A stretch of DNA of 64,000 nt from a virus, in IMG/VR virus record IMGVR_UViG_3300030616_000016, positions 134,561 through 198,560 of that record; one strand, written 5' to 3'. A model generated the notes under the pieces. It saw only the letters and a program-made list of their open reading frames with translations. It was not told where the DNA came from and made no database searches. Both the position numbers and the translations under genes were made by a program. Below are positions 39,510-48,281 of this stretch, piece by piece. The first letter of the stretch is position 1. Each line of letters begins with the position of its first letter.

Positions 39510-40487
39510 ATGGCAAACATAGCTGACTGGATAGCATATAGCGGAAGACCTGGAATAACAGCAGATAGCCAAAGAGCTATAAATCAAGCTCTTGCAACAG
39601 GCAACAATACCCAGTTAAATACCGTCCAAAAGACATTCCTAAGTCCATCTGAATTCTGGGCTGGTTCCGACCACTATAAAATCAACACAGAATATAGGCC
39701 TGATTGGGCATTGCGCGCAGCAGAAATAAACAATGTTCAAAGGTCAGATACAGTGTCATTTAGTGGGTCAGATATTACCGGTGTCATATGGTTTCCTATA
39801 TTTGGTCAAGGCGCCGGCTTTGAAATACAAACATTACAGACAGTAACCGTAAATACTTTTAGAGATCTTATTCCTGGCAGAACGCTTGGGAGAGCTTCTG
39901 CTTCTGGCTACGCCAGAGGAACACGTACATGTGCAGGTTCTTTGGTTATGATTATGGCTGAACAAGAACCCTTTGTGCAGTTTGCCCCAGTTATTGAAGC
40001 CAATAGAAATAGTACTGATGCAGGCGACAACCCGATACTGATAGATAGAATTCCTCCATTCTATCTTATCCTGAATGCTACCTCTGAAGTTCCTCAGGCT
40101 TACAACAATAACGGAACTCAAAAAGTTCAGTCAGACGGATCCTATACTGCTCATAGCGGTATCACAGTGCTCAAGAATGTTCACTTTGTGAGTACCGGCA
40201 CAACTTACAGCGTCAACGATTTATACACAGAAACAATGTATCAGTTTGTATGTGAAGATGTGATGCCTTTTGCTACTAAAGACGTTGTTGGTGTTTTGAG
40301 AAAGCTTAAGACTAGATTAAACAGCCAGCGCGACAATAATCCAAAAGCATCTCAGAAGGCTAGAGAGGCAATGATTAAACTGCAGGGCAAAGACAAGATT
40401 GATCCTTATTATGAAATAGAAACCTTTTTGACGAGAAATACTGGTGGCCGTGGAGAATTTACTTCTGACGCCGCTAGAGGGTTATAA
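39510..40487 (+). CDS. tail tube-like protein, paralogue 2
   Basis: A 325-aa protein. ATG 39510 is preferred, though its ribosome-binding site is weak and TTG 39504 is also possible. RGTRTCAGSLVMIMAEQEPF and IPPFYLILNATSEV, then TMYQFVCEDVMPF, match the tube gene. The extra ~95 residues are at the C-terminus (helical, charged) and in an N-terminal extension. It is perhaps an initiator, tip or distal tube protein. Confidence 0.6.
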   Translation: MANIADWIAYSGRPGITADSQRAINQALATGNNTQLNTVQKTFLSPSEFWAGSDHYKINTEYRPDWALRAAEINNVQRSDTVSFSGSDITGVIWFPIFGQGAGFEIQTLQTVTVNTFRDLIPGRTLGRASASGYARGTRTCAGSLVMIMAEQEPFVQFAPVIEANRNSTDAGDNPILIDRIPPFYLILNATSEVPQAYNNNGTQKVQSDGSYTAHSGITVLKNVHFVSTGTTYSVNDLYTETMYQFVCEDVMPFATKDVVGVLRKLKTRLNSQRDNNPKASQKAREAMIKLQGKDKIDPYYEIETFLTRNTGGRGEFTSDAARGL

Positions 40488-40489
40488 AT

Positions 40490-41356
40490 ATGTCTCAATA
40501 TTTTTGTGGTCCTAATTGTAAAGTTATTATGAGCGTTCCTGGTCGCAATGCCAGTTCAATTGAGCTCGACAACGCTTATTCCATAGACTACAATAATCAA
40601 TCAGACAAGCATCCTTTATACGGGTTTAGAGACACAGAATTCTCCGGCATAGCTCTCGGTCGAACCATAGTTACTGGCATGCTAGTTCTCAATAGAGAAT
40701 TTAAGAACGAGCTCAGCATTGCTATTAAAGGCGATCTTGGTGCTAATGAAAGACCAGAATCAAGACCTTATGGTAATTATGTTTGGTTAACTGGGCTTTC
40801 CACCGAGCTGCAAAAGGCAAAAGATTTATTGCTCGATCTAAGTTCTACTAATGAGGAAATTAAAAATGAGATAGTGAGTCTTTCTTATGCAGCTAAAGAG
40901 TTTGGTGTCAATATCAATTTTGCAGATTTCAAATCTATCCTCGCAAGACAACAGCTGGACGAGTTGATAAAAGATATTGAATCTCGCGATTTAGATGATA
41001 CAATTAATAATAATACCAATCAGACCGTTAGAGTTATTTCAGAGAAATTAAGGAAAGGATCCTATGGCTTTACTGAAGCCCTTAAGAATAAATACTGGAG
41101 AAAAGAATCCGACGTAAATAATACTCAAAGGCTAACAAGACCTTCTTCTGAAGATGTTTTTGAATATCTTAGAAAGCATGGTTATGATGCTAATCTTGAA
41201 ATACACTTTGGAGAAGATCAAGAACAATCAAATTATGCTGATCATAAAGAAGTTATTAAAGGCGTTTACTTTACTGGAGACAGAGGCCAGGCCAACATAG
41301 ACTCCAGAGAGATAAACAAAGTATATTATTCATTTATTGCTAGAAGCATTGTATAG
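40490..41356 (+). CDS. tail tube-like protein, paralogue 3
   Basis: A 288-aa protein. Its beginning (VIMSVPGRNASSIELDNAYS, then ALGRTIVTGMLVLNREF) and end (DHKEVIKGVYFTGDRGQANI, then VYYSFIARSIV) match the tube paralogues. Between them is an inserted helical domain of ~130 residues (KAKDLLLDLSSTNEEIKNEI). The insertion suggests a special ring, such as a tube-baseplate or tube-tape joint. Function is inferred from homology within the window. Confidence 0.55.
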   Translation: MSQYFCGPNCKVIMSVPGRNASSIELDNAYSIDYNNQSDKHPLYGFRDTEFSGIALGRTIVTGMLVLNREFKNELSIAIKGDLGANERPESRPYGNYVWLTGLSTELQKAKDLLLDLSSTNEEIKNEIVSLSYAAKEFGVNINFADFKSILARQQLDELIKDIESRDLDDTINNNTNQTVRVISEKLRKGSYGFTEALKNKYWRKESDVNNTQRLTRPSSEDVFEYLRKHGYDANLEIHFGEDQEQSNYADHKEVIKGVYFTGDRGQANIDSREINKVYYSFIARSIV

Positions 41357-41368
41357 GAGGTGATTAAC

Positions 41369-41488
41369 ATGCCAGGTGGTGATGGAAGAGGCCCAAGACA
41401 AGGCTCATACCAGAGATCTAAAACAGGCAGCAAGGGCAAACGACAGCTTGCTGGACAGAGATGCCCTATGAAGAGCAAGAAGAAGTAA
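41369..41488 (+). CDS. 39-aa highly basic peptide
   Basis: ATG 41369 has TAGGAGGTGATTAAC upstream, an excellent site. The 39-aa product (MPGGDGRGPRQGSYQRSKTG ... CPMKSKKK) has about a quarter Arg/Lys and no hydrophobic core. Similar short PGGDGxGP-type peptides occur near phage tail genes, but the role is unknown. A 55-bp gap follows. Confidence 0.65.
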   Translation: MPGGDGRGPRQGSYQRSKTGSKGKRQLAGQRCPMKSKKK

Positions 41489-41542
41489 CACAAATATTAA
41501 TATCCAAATTAAGATGAACAATTATTATTAAGGAGCATCAAG

Positions 41543-42106
41543 ATGGCAGAAAAGCAAGTAGATAAAATTCCAGGTGAAATGCCTCCAGTCGAAATGCCTG
41601 TTCCGGAAGGAACACAGCAGCTTGCAGAAGATGAAGGCACAGGTCTTCCCAAAGGATTTGGCACCCCAGGTGCATCTGGCGCCCCAGGGGTACATCGGCC
41701 AGAACCATCTCTAAACCCAGAAGAAAAACCAGTAGACACACCTGATGTCAGTCGCGGAGATATTCCAGCCGAGATTCTTGGTCTTGAGCAATTTCTTCCA
41801 GCCGGGCTTACTGTAGAAATGGTTTGGCAATATAAACAGCAGTATGGAAATGTTTATATTGTTGAGGTCTGTGATCAGATCTATCTATATCGTGCAATGG
41901 CCAAGCCTGAATACAAGAGCATCATGCAGATGGAAGGCGCTACAAGAGAAATGCAGGAAGAAAAGATTGCTGAGAAATGCGTTCTCTTCCCTGCGCTTGG
42001 TATTGAAGGCCTTAGAGTTGGACTGGCTGGTTTGGCATCGACTCTCACAGAGTATATTATGAGAGCCAGTGGATTTGGAGCGATGTCCACACCAACAAAA
42101 TTATAG
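41543..42106 (+). CDS. putative tail assembly chaperone, paralogue 1
   Basis: A 187-aa protein. The N-terminal ~70 residues are proline/glycine/acidic and probably disordered (GFGTPGASGAPGVHRPEPS). The C-terminal part (IYLYRAMAKPEYKSIMQMEG, then EKCVLFP) resembles the core of the next protein: R-x-[LM]-x3-EYK, then a helix, then C-[VI]-L-[FY]-P. Tail assembly chaperones sit between tube and tape-measure genes and coat the tape measure. Position and shared core support this. Confidence 0.5.
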   Translation: MAEKQVDKIPGEMPPVEMPVPEGTQQLAEDEGTGLPKGFGTPGASGAPGVHRPEPSLNPEEKPVDTPDVSRGDIPAEILGLEQFLPAGLTVEMVWQYKQQYGNVYIVEVCDQIYLYRAMAKPEYKSIMQMEGATREMQEEKIAEKCVLFPALGIEGLRVGLAGLASTLTEYIMRASGFGAMSTPTKL

Positions 42107-42115
42107 AGGATATAA

Positions 42116-42880
42116 ATGGGAGAATTATGCGAGGCCTATCTAGGTCCAGAATATCTTCCAGGTCCTCTTATATCGGGTGAATATTTAAAAGGTGAGGTGG
42201 CAGAAGATCCAATTTTGTCACCTCATCTTGCACCTTATATCGCCGCTCTATTAAAGAAGTACGACGATATATTTCATGTTAAGTATAATGATCAGGATTT
42301 TATAATCCGGCCATTGACTTCAAATGAATATAAGATACTGTGTAAGCTTAGGTTATACTTCGATCCTCAATTAGGGTTCGAAAAGACAAGGCCTAGGTTT
42401 AGTGTTGTAAGCCTAGAAGATATATTTATAGACTGTATTCTTTATCCTGAGAATGTACTTGATATGGATTTAGATGCATATGTTGTTGATATGCTTATAG
42501 AGACTGCAATACAATATTCGGGATGGGATTCACAGGAGGATATATTTGTAACAAAAGCTCAAATGCAAGCTCATGTAACATCAGATCTATTAGAGGGCAT
42601 GTTTACATTTATTAGACGAGCACACCCAGGTCTTGGTGATCGCGATCTTGAAAACAAGAATATTATTGATATAATGAAGTTAATAGCAAGTGCTGAATTG
42701 ATATTGGATAAGCCATTCGAGATAGTCACCAAAGATGATAAATCAGATGCTTCTAAAATATCAACCGAAGTTATGATCAAAGAAGACTTGGCAGGTCTTA
42801 ATAAGCTTAATATGCAAGGCTTAAATAAGCCGGAGCTAGAATATGCCCGTAACGCCCAGAGAAGAACAGGAAAGAAGTAG
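42116..42880 (+). CDS. putative tail assembly chaperone, paralogue 2
   Basis: A 254-aa protein with AGAGGATATAA upstream. DFIIRPLTSNEYKILCKLRL and IFIDCILYPENVLD match the core of the preceding gene. The rest is helical (TSDLLEGMFTFIRRAHPGLG; IMKLIASAELIL). The end overlaps the giant gene by 38 nt. Two separate genes here replace the frameshifted pair common in other phages. No slippery frameshift site was noticed between them. Confidence 0.5.
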   Translation: MGELCEAYLGPEYLPGPLISGEYLKGEVAEDPILSPHLAPYIAALLKKYDDIFHVKYNDQDFIIRPLTSNEYKILCKLRLYFDPQLGFEKTRPRFSVVSLEDIFIDCILYPENVLDMDLDAYVVDMLIETAIQYSGWDSQEDIFVTKAQMQAHVTSDLLEGMFTFIRRAHPGLGDRDLENKNIIDIMKLIASAELILDKPFEIVTKDDKSDASKISTEVMIKEDLAGLNKLNMQGLNKPELEYARNAQRRTGKK

Positions 42881-45800
42881 TGGATGGCTTGGTTATGGCG
42901 CGGGATCATTAGCTGTTCTAGCTGGCGCATATATGCTTGGGAAGAATCCAAAGACGCTATACGCAATGGGCGAAACTTTGGACACCGCAGTATCAGCTAT
43001 ATCAGATGTAACCACCTTTGGTAAGCAACACATAGTAGAAAATCTTAGTAGAATCACTGGCAAGTTCGGTTCTTCCATAGAGACAGCTGCCAGAAGCCCT
43101 TCATCTACAAAAGCACTTAATCCAGAAATATTCAATTCCCTGCAAGGCGCTCTAAGCGCCTGGGAATCTGGCGCCGCAACTACACAGACACTTAGAGACG
43201 CTCTTGCTGCCAAGTTCTCTAACGTAACGACGGTTAGACCGGGTGTACGTAATCTTCAAGTAAAAGAGATAACACAAGCATTCAGTGATATCACTCCTGA
43301 CGACCCTTTCACTTTATTTGGAAGATCTATAGATAAGAAGGGCGCTGGTCTTCTTAAACAGGCTCAAGAGATAGGAATTGTAGACAAAGACTGGGTTGCT
43401 GACAAAGGCATGTTTATTGATGGTCAGAGATTGGTTGACGCCAATATATTCAGGCCTGAGAAGTGGGGAGAATCTCTTGTAAAAACATTACGTGGTGCTA
43501 CTGGCGGATTCCTTACCGACTCATTACTGCCAAGTACCCATCTTCTTCGAGAGATTCCAGATATAGCTGAGATCTCAACAAAAGGGTTGGGCAAGCATAT
43601 AAAAGAGGGAACACTAGATAAAGCCTTTAAGATTGGCGATCAACTTGTTGGTATAACAAAAGATAATTTTGTTGTTGACTTGCCTAAGCTTCGTGTTGGC
43701 CCAGTAGGAAATGCTATTTCTAAGGCACACGCTATAAGAAAGGGGCTTGTAAGACATAGAACAGTTGATGAGATGAAGGAGCTTCTCGCTTCCAGGGGGC
43801 AAGATCTTAATCCGCGTCAAGAAAAGCTATATAGAGCATTAGAAAATAGATTCCTTAGCGAGTATGTTGGCATTGGTCCTCAATACGCAAGTGAAACGGC
43901 GCTTCCAAAGATGCTGCATGGCTGGCTGGCAAAGTTCTACCAGACGGACCTTAAGCCAATATCGATGATTCCAGGCAAGTCATTCGATGAGGTATGGGAA
44001 AATCTAAGCATTGGTCAAAGAGTCAAGGTTATGGCCAAAGGAGATGTTGATAGCGTCGCCTGGGCCAGAACTTCGATTGCTGGCGATCAAGACATTCGAT
44101 CTTTTGAACAGATACAAGAGATAAAAAGAGCTATCCATGGAGAAAGCTGGGAAGCTGCGCTGGATCCGAGTGGTGAAATATCTAAAACAACATCGGTGTT
44201 TGGAAGAAGATCAGTAACCAATGCAGAGCAGTTTATGGCAGAAATGCTTGATGAAGAATTCAAGCACACTATGTCACACAACTACTATGCCTATGATACT
44301 GCTGAACTTGCTGGTAACTGGGCACATACTGTCTTCACGACTCCATTTAGAATAGCATCCAACATGTTTGGATTTGGACTCAAGCATGACTCGTTAGGAA
44401 AGACTGCGCTCAGAGCCACGGTTGGCATTCCTATGGCCGGATATCTCGCATGGCAGGGAGCAAACTATTTAGATTTTCTTACTGAGCAGACAACGACATT
44501 TAGTCCAATCAAAGGTGTTGCCAGAACATATGCAGAAGCTCAGATAGCCAAACAAAGCATGGCTAATCTTATAGGCATATCATATGCATCTAAAACAGCA
44601 GAAAGTATGATTGGAATAGATATCGATTCTCCTATTTCCGTTGCGCTTAGAAGCATAGGACTGCCTATACTTGGAGCTAAGATTGGACAAAAGATAAATC
44701 CTGGAATGGGACGACCTGGTATGTATGTCGGTATTGGGCTAGCCGCGCTTACTTTATCAGACGACCTATCTAGAGATGCAGATGAATTAAGAGATATATA
44801 TGAAGGAAGAAAAGAAGTTCCTGTTAGAAAGTCTCGCTGGTGGATGCTTGGATGTTTTGACCCTCACCAAAGCGTAATGCTTGAAGATGGAAGCCTTGTC
44901 CATGCAGAAGATGTAGACAGTGGAATGGTAGTCATTAACGATATAGGAGAATATACAGAGGTGACTAATGTCTCTGTAAGAATTACCGATAAAGACGAGG
45001 AGCTAATTTCTATTCTGCCTCATGGATTTCCTTATCCAACAAAAATAACAGGCAATCATGAAGTTCTTGTCCACAGACGTCCTTGTATCAAGCCATATAC
45101 ATATAAAACTGGATGTCATCCAAGACGAATCACGAATAGTTCGTGTAGATCTTGTCCGAATGCCTCGCCGGATCTTAATCTGTCATATGTCAGAGCCGAT
45201 GAGCTGAGGCCGGACGACTTTCTTATTCTGCCTAGGCTAAAATGCAACACCTCTATTGGGCTTATCGACCTGTCTGATTACCATGATCTATTTGTCATCG
45301 ATAAAGAAAAAATAGCAGCAGGTCAAAGATTGCATGGTGGTGTTCGGCGTGCTCCAAAAAGCAAATATACTAATAGAATTATACATCCCGATAAAGATCT
45401 CGGTATGCTTTTAGGTTGGGTTTTAGCAGAAGGAAGTAAGCATAGCGACAACTCTATTGAATGTGTGTATAATATTAGTGAAAGCGATTTTGCCTTGCAA
45501 ATGGGTAAAATAGCGCATGCCAAGTTTGGAGCTAGTTATAGCCTATCTGAAAGAGATGGTAGTACTGGGAGAATTGTTATAGGTAGTAAATTTTTACTCG
45601 GTTTTTGTACCAGTGTTGGCATACTGCCAAATAAAACTCCGAACATACGCAGAATGCTAGATTATGGTGAGTGTTTTGTTAAAGGGTTTGTCATAGGTGC
45701 TGTATATGGAGATGGAAGCTATACCGACGGCCATTGGAGATTCAAGGCGAAAAGACTACAGACATGTATTTTCTTGAGAGATATGATCCATGCAGTCGGA

Positions 45801-48281
45801 GGAGCTGCTTCTATATGTCGAAACTCGTCTATGCTTGAAGGCAAGAGGTTTGATGCGTATTCAGTCACAATAATAGAATTAGATTTTGCTCTTATTAAGC
45901 ATTATTATAAAGGAATACCAAAAACCAAGCAGTTAAAATCTGCAATTGGCTGTAAAGACTATGTTTTATATACAATCAGAAGCATAGTCGCCTCCGATCC
46001 TCCTGAAATTGTTTATGACTTCCATGTTAGAGACAGGAATAGCATCTGTTTGCCTGGGCATGTTGTTCACAACTCAGATCCCTTTGAAGGTGGAGACACT
46101 GATTATTACAGGCCTCACCTTATAGCCACAATGCTTTCTGATACCTCTGCCATGGAAGCAAAGTATGGTTCCAAGTCCGCATATTGGTCTCATGGCACAA
46201 TGTTCCCTACGCCTCATAATGTATTTGGCTTGAGTATACTGGCTGACCCATACTATGTAGAAAGAAAGCATTACTATGATAGGCCGTATCCAATAACAGG
46301 AAGATCTAATCTTGCAGAATTTCCTATCTGGGGCAACATACTTGATGCTACTCTTGGAGAGGTTATTAAGCCTACCAAGGTAATGCATGAAAATGAACTG
46401 GCGCATTATATAACTCAAACCCCTGAGTTCTCTGGAGACAAAGGACTGCAGAGTGTAGCTCAGCAGCTGTCTCTAGCACAAATTAGGCCTGGTAAGGTGC
46501 TGCCAAGAGTAGAAGGAACGCAGGATGACATTGGTCATGCAATATATGACATGACTGAATTTGCTGGATTAAAGGGATTTCTATTTACGTCTCTCAAGAA
46601 GCAAGTCACTGGAAGCCCTGACTTCTCTGACCAAGGCGCAAGATGGGCTAGTGCAGATGATATTTATAATAAATCTGATGCATACTATGATCTACAGCTT
46701 GGTGGTATGCTAGGTGCAACCGAGTTCTTCAGAAGATTTTTACCACATAGACAAAACCAAATAGACTATGTTAATCCTCTAAGCAATGAAGCTCCGGCAT
46801 GGCTCCCTGGTAAAAGGTCTGTTTTTGGCGATACAGACTTTATAGATTTCCATAGCTCAGATCCATACACTCGTATCAAGGAGGGGTCTAAGCGTCTTCC
46901 AGGTGCTCAGTATGAAGCTATACACGAACTACATTCTGGTAAAAAAGGCGAATATGATGCTTTTGATAGAATGAAGATATTGGCTGATGTCAGCCCATAT
47001 TCTAATGCCTTCAAGTACTATAAGAACATAGTGGATAAGATGGCTCAGGACGGCCAGCTAGACGGCTATTGGATGGATGAATACCTTGAAATAGACAGGA
47101 GAATTAAAGGAGAAGGACTGCCCGACTTTGAAGCAGAGACAGCAAGTAAAGAGCTTGGTATTTCTGGTGCAGCTGCTGGGACTGCTGGCCTACTAAATAA
47201 TCACCTTAGAATACCATGGGTAGGTACTAAGTTAATGAGCATGGATCAAGATCCGCTGGTAGACTATCAAGAGAAGATTTCATTCAATAATGACTTCAAT
47301 GATTGGACTAAACCAATAGACACTATGTTGATGCCATACATGCGCGCACAAAGTGCAAGAGGAGCTATCTCTGGAGCTTTTGGTGGTGCAACACTAGGTG
47401 TTCTTAGCTCAGCTGCTGGAGGTTCATACGCCGGTACTGTAGGAGCTATCGGAGCAGGCGTTGGAACAGTGATGGGATTGGCCGGCGTTAATGCTCCTGA
47501 AAATGAAATCAGAAGAAGGTCTATGGAAGAATACTTCGATAGCTTAGAATATCTGAAGTACAATAAACTAGCTGACAAGGCTGGCGAACAAGGCAATATT
47601 GCTCTTGCAAATAGATTAAGAAGAATGTCTAAGAGAACCATGGTAGGACTCGACTATTCTCAAGACACAACCTCTTTCTATAAAGCAGCTTACAGCGCTC
47701 TCCCAAAACCGGACAGGCAGTATCTGCAGGCTTTTATCCAGGTTGATCCGGGTAAAAGACCTGAAGTCCTTGACAAAGTTCCAGATTATATGCAGCCTAT
47801 TCTTATGCGTCTATGGAAAGATCCAAAGTCCGAAGCTGATGCCGGCAAGCTATCAAGAGTAGACCAAAACAATAGAGCCCATCAGGCTGCTTTATCGTAT
47901 GTAAACAGTCACGGCGGCGTCCCAGATGATGATTCTATGGTATGGCATCCAGATATTAGCATTGAAGATGTCAAACTAAAGACCATTAAAAATCTTGGTG
48001 CTGACATACATAACTTTGGGTTTTGGGGAACTGATGAGCGAGATCTTGAAAGAACGCGGCCTTATATCAAACCCCTTCCATTCTCATATAATACAAACAC
48101 TTACCAATCTAATAGGTTGAATTTTACTAATAATATGTTACAATATGGTTTTAGCAATGTGTATGTTGATTTGATAAGAAATCCTAGCAGGCAGCCAGAA
48201 AATGTATATTCAATTAATATTCAGAGAAATAGACTTGGTGACATTGCAGGGTTTGACAGCAGGTCTGAGGGAAGGTTCTAA
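42843..48281 (+). CDS. giant tail/cargo protein (tape-measure candidate) with intein
   Basis: An 1812-codon gene; removing 407 intein residues leaves 1405 aa. It has an N-terminal hydrophobic span (SGWLGYGAGSLAVLAGAYML), a middle span (VGIPMAGYLAWQGANYLDFL) and a C-terminal glycine zipper (GAISGAFGGATLGVLSSAAG, then YAGTVGAIGAGVGTVMGLAG). The position right after the chaperones is where tape-measure genes lie. However, its N-terminus (RSSGWLGYG) and C-terminus (SEGRF) resemble those of the next gene (RSGSVAPWL..., QRGRF), so the two may be co-packaged cargo proteins ejected together. GGAG precedes ATG 42843. Confidence 0.55.
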   Translation: MPVTPREEQERSSGWLGYGAGSLAVLAGAYMLGKNPKTLYAMGETLDTAVSAISDVTTFGKQHIVENLSRITGKFGSSIETAARSPSSTKALNPEIFNSLQGALSAWESGAATTQTLRDALAAKFSNVTTVRPGVRNLQVKEITQAFSDITPDDPFTLFGRSIDKKGAGLLKQAQEIGIVDKDWVADKGMFIDGQRLVDANIFRPEKWGESLVKTLRGATGGFLTDSLLPSTHLLREIPDIAEISTKGLGKHIKEGTLDKAFKIGDQLVGITKDNFVVDLPKLRVGPVGNAISKAHAIRKGLVRHRTVDEMKELLASRGQDLNPRQEKLYRALENRFLSEYVGIGPQYASETALPKMLHGWLAKFYQTDLKPISMIPGKSFDEVWENLSIGQRVKVMAKGDVDSVAWARTSIAGDQDIRSFEQIQEIKRAIHGESWEAALDPSGEISKTTSVFGRRSVTNAEQFMAEMLDEEFKHTMSHNYYAYDTAELAGNWAHTVFTTPFRIASNMFGFGLKHDSLGKTALRATVGIPMAGYLAWQGANYLDFLTEQTTTFSPIKGVARTYAEAQIAKQSMANLIGISYASKTAESMIGIDIDSPISVALRSIGLPILGAKIGQKINPGMGRPGMYVGIGLAALTLSDDLSRDADELRDIYEGRKEVPVRKSRWWMLGCFDPHQSVMLEDGSLVHAEDVDSGMVVINDIGEYTEVTNVSVRITDKDEELISILPHGFPYPTKITGNHEVLVHRRPCIKPYTYKTGCHPRRITNSSCRSCPNASPDLNLSYVRADELRPDDFLILPRLKCNTSIGLIDLSDYHDLFVIDKEKIAAGQRLHGGVRRAPKSKYTNRIIHPDKDLGMLLGWVLAEGSKHSDNSIECVYNISESDFALQMGKIAHAKFGASYSLSERDGSTGRIVIGSKFLLGFCTSVGILPNKTPNIRRMLDYGECFVKGFVIGAVYGDGSYTDGHWRFKAKRLQTCIFLRDMIHAVGGAASICRNSSMLEGKRFDAYSVTIIELDFALIKHYYKGIPKTKQLKSAIGCKDYVLYTIRSIVASDPPEIVYDFHVRDRNSICLPGHVVHNSDPFEGGDTDYYRPHLIATMLSDTSAMEAKYGSKSAYWSHGTMFPTPHNVFGLSILADPYYVERKHYYDRPYPITGRSNLAEFPIWGNILDATLGEVIKPTKVMHENELAHYITQTPEFSGDKGLQSVAQQLSLAQIRPGKVLPRVEGTQDDIGHAIYDMTEFAGLKGFLFTSLKKQVTGSPDFSDQGARWASADDIYNKSDAYYDLQLGGMLGATEFFRRFLPHRQNQIDYVNPLSNEAPAWLPGKRSVFGDTDFIDFHSSDPYTRIKEGSKRLPGAQYEAIHELHSGKKGEYDAFDRMKILADVSPYSNAFKYYKNIVDKMAQDGQLDGYWMDEYLEIDRRIKGEGLPDFEAETASKELGISGAAAGTAGLLNNHLRIPWVGTKLMSMDQDPLVDYQEKISFNNDFNDWTKPIDTMLMPYMRAQSARGAISGAFGGATLGVLSSAAGGSYAGTVGAIGAGVGTVMGLAGVNAPENEIRRRSMEEYFDSLEYLKYNKLADKAGEQGNIALANRLRRMSKRTMVGLDYSQDTTSFYKAAYSALPKPDRQYLQAFIQVDPGKRPEVLDKVPDYMQPILMRLWKDPKSEADAGKLSRVDQNNRAHQAALSYVNSHGGVPDDDSMVWHPDISIEDVKLKTIKNLGADIHNFGFWGTDERDLERTRPYIKPLPFSYNTNTYQSNRLNFTNNMLQYGFSNVYVDLIRNPSRQPENVYSINIQRNRLGDIAGFDSRSEGRF
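44853..46073 (+). other. intein with LAGLIDADG endonuclease in the giant tail/cargo gene
   Basis: A 407-aa in-frame insertion between WWMLG and SDPFEGGD. Block A is CFDPHQSVML (Cys1), block B ITGNHEVLV, endonuclease blocks LLGWVLAEGS and VIGAVYGDGS, block F EIVYDFHVRDRNSICL, and the end is GHVVHN followed by Ser (+1). It has the canonical penultimate His and Asn of an active class 1 intein. A Cys-rich segment (RRPCIKPYTYKTGCHPRR, then CRSC) after block B may bind zinc. Confidence 0.92.

Noticed and set aside
22062-46073. Group I introns as an explanation for the interrupted genes
   Set aside because: All three insertions are fully in frame with Hint blocks at both ends and no stop codons, so inteins explain them.
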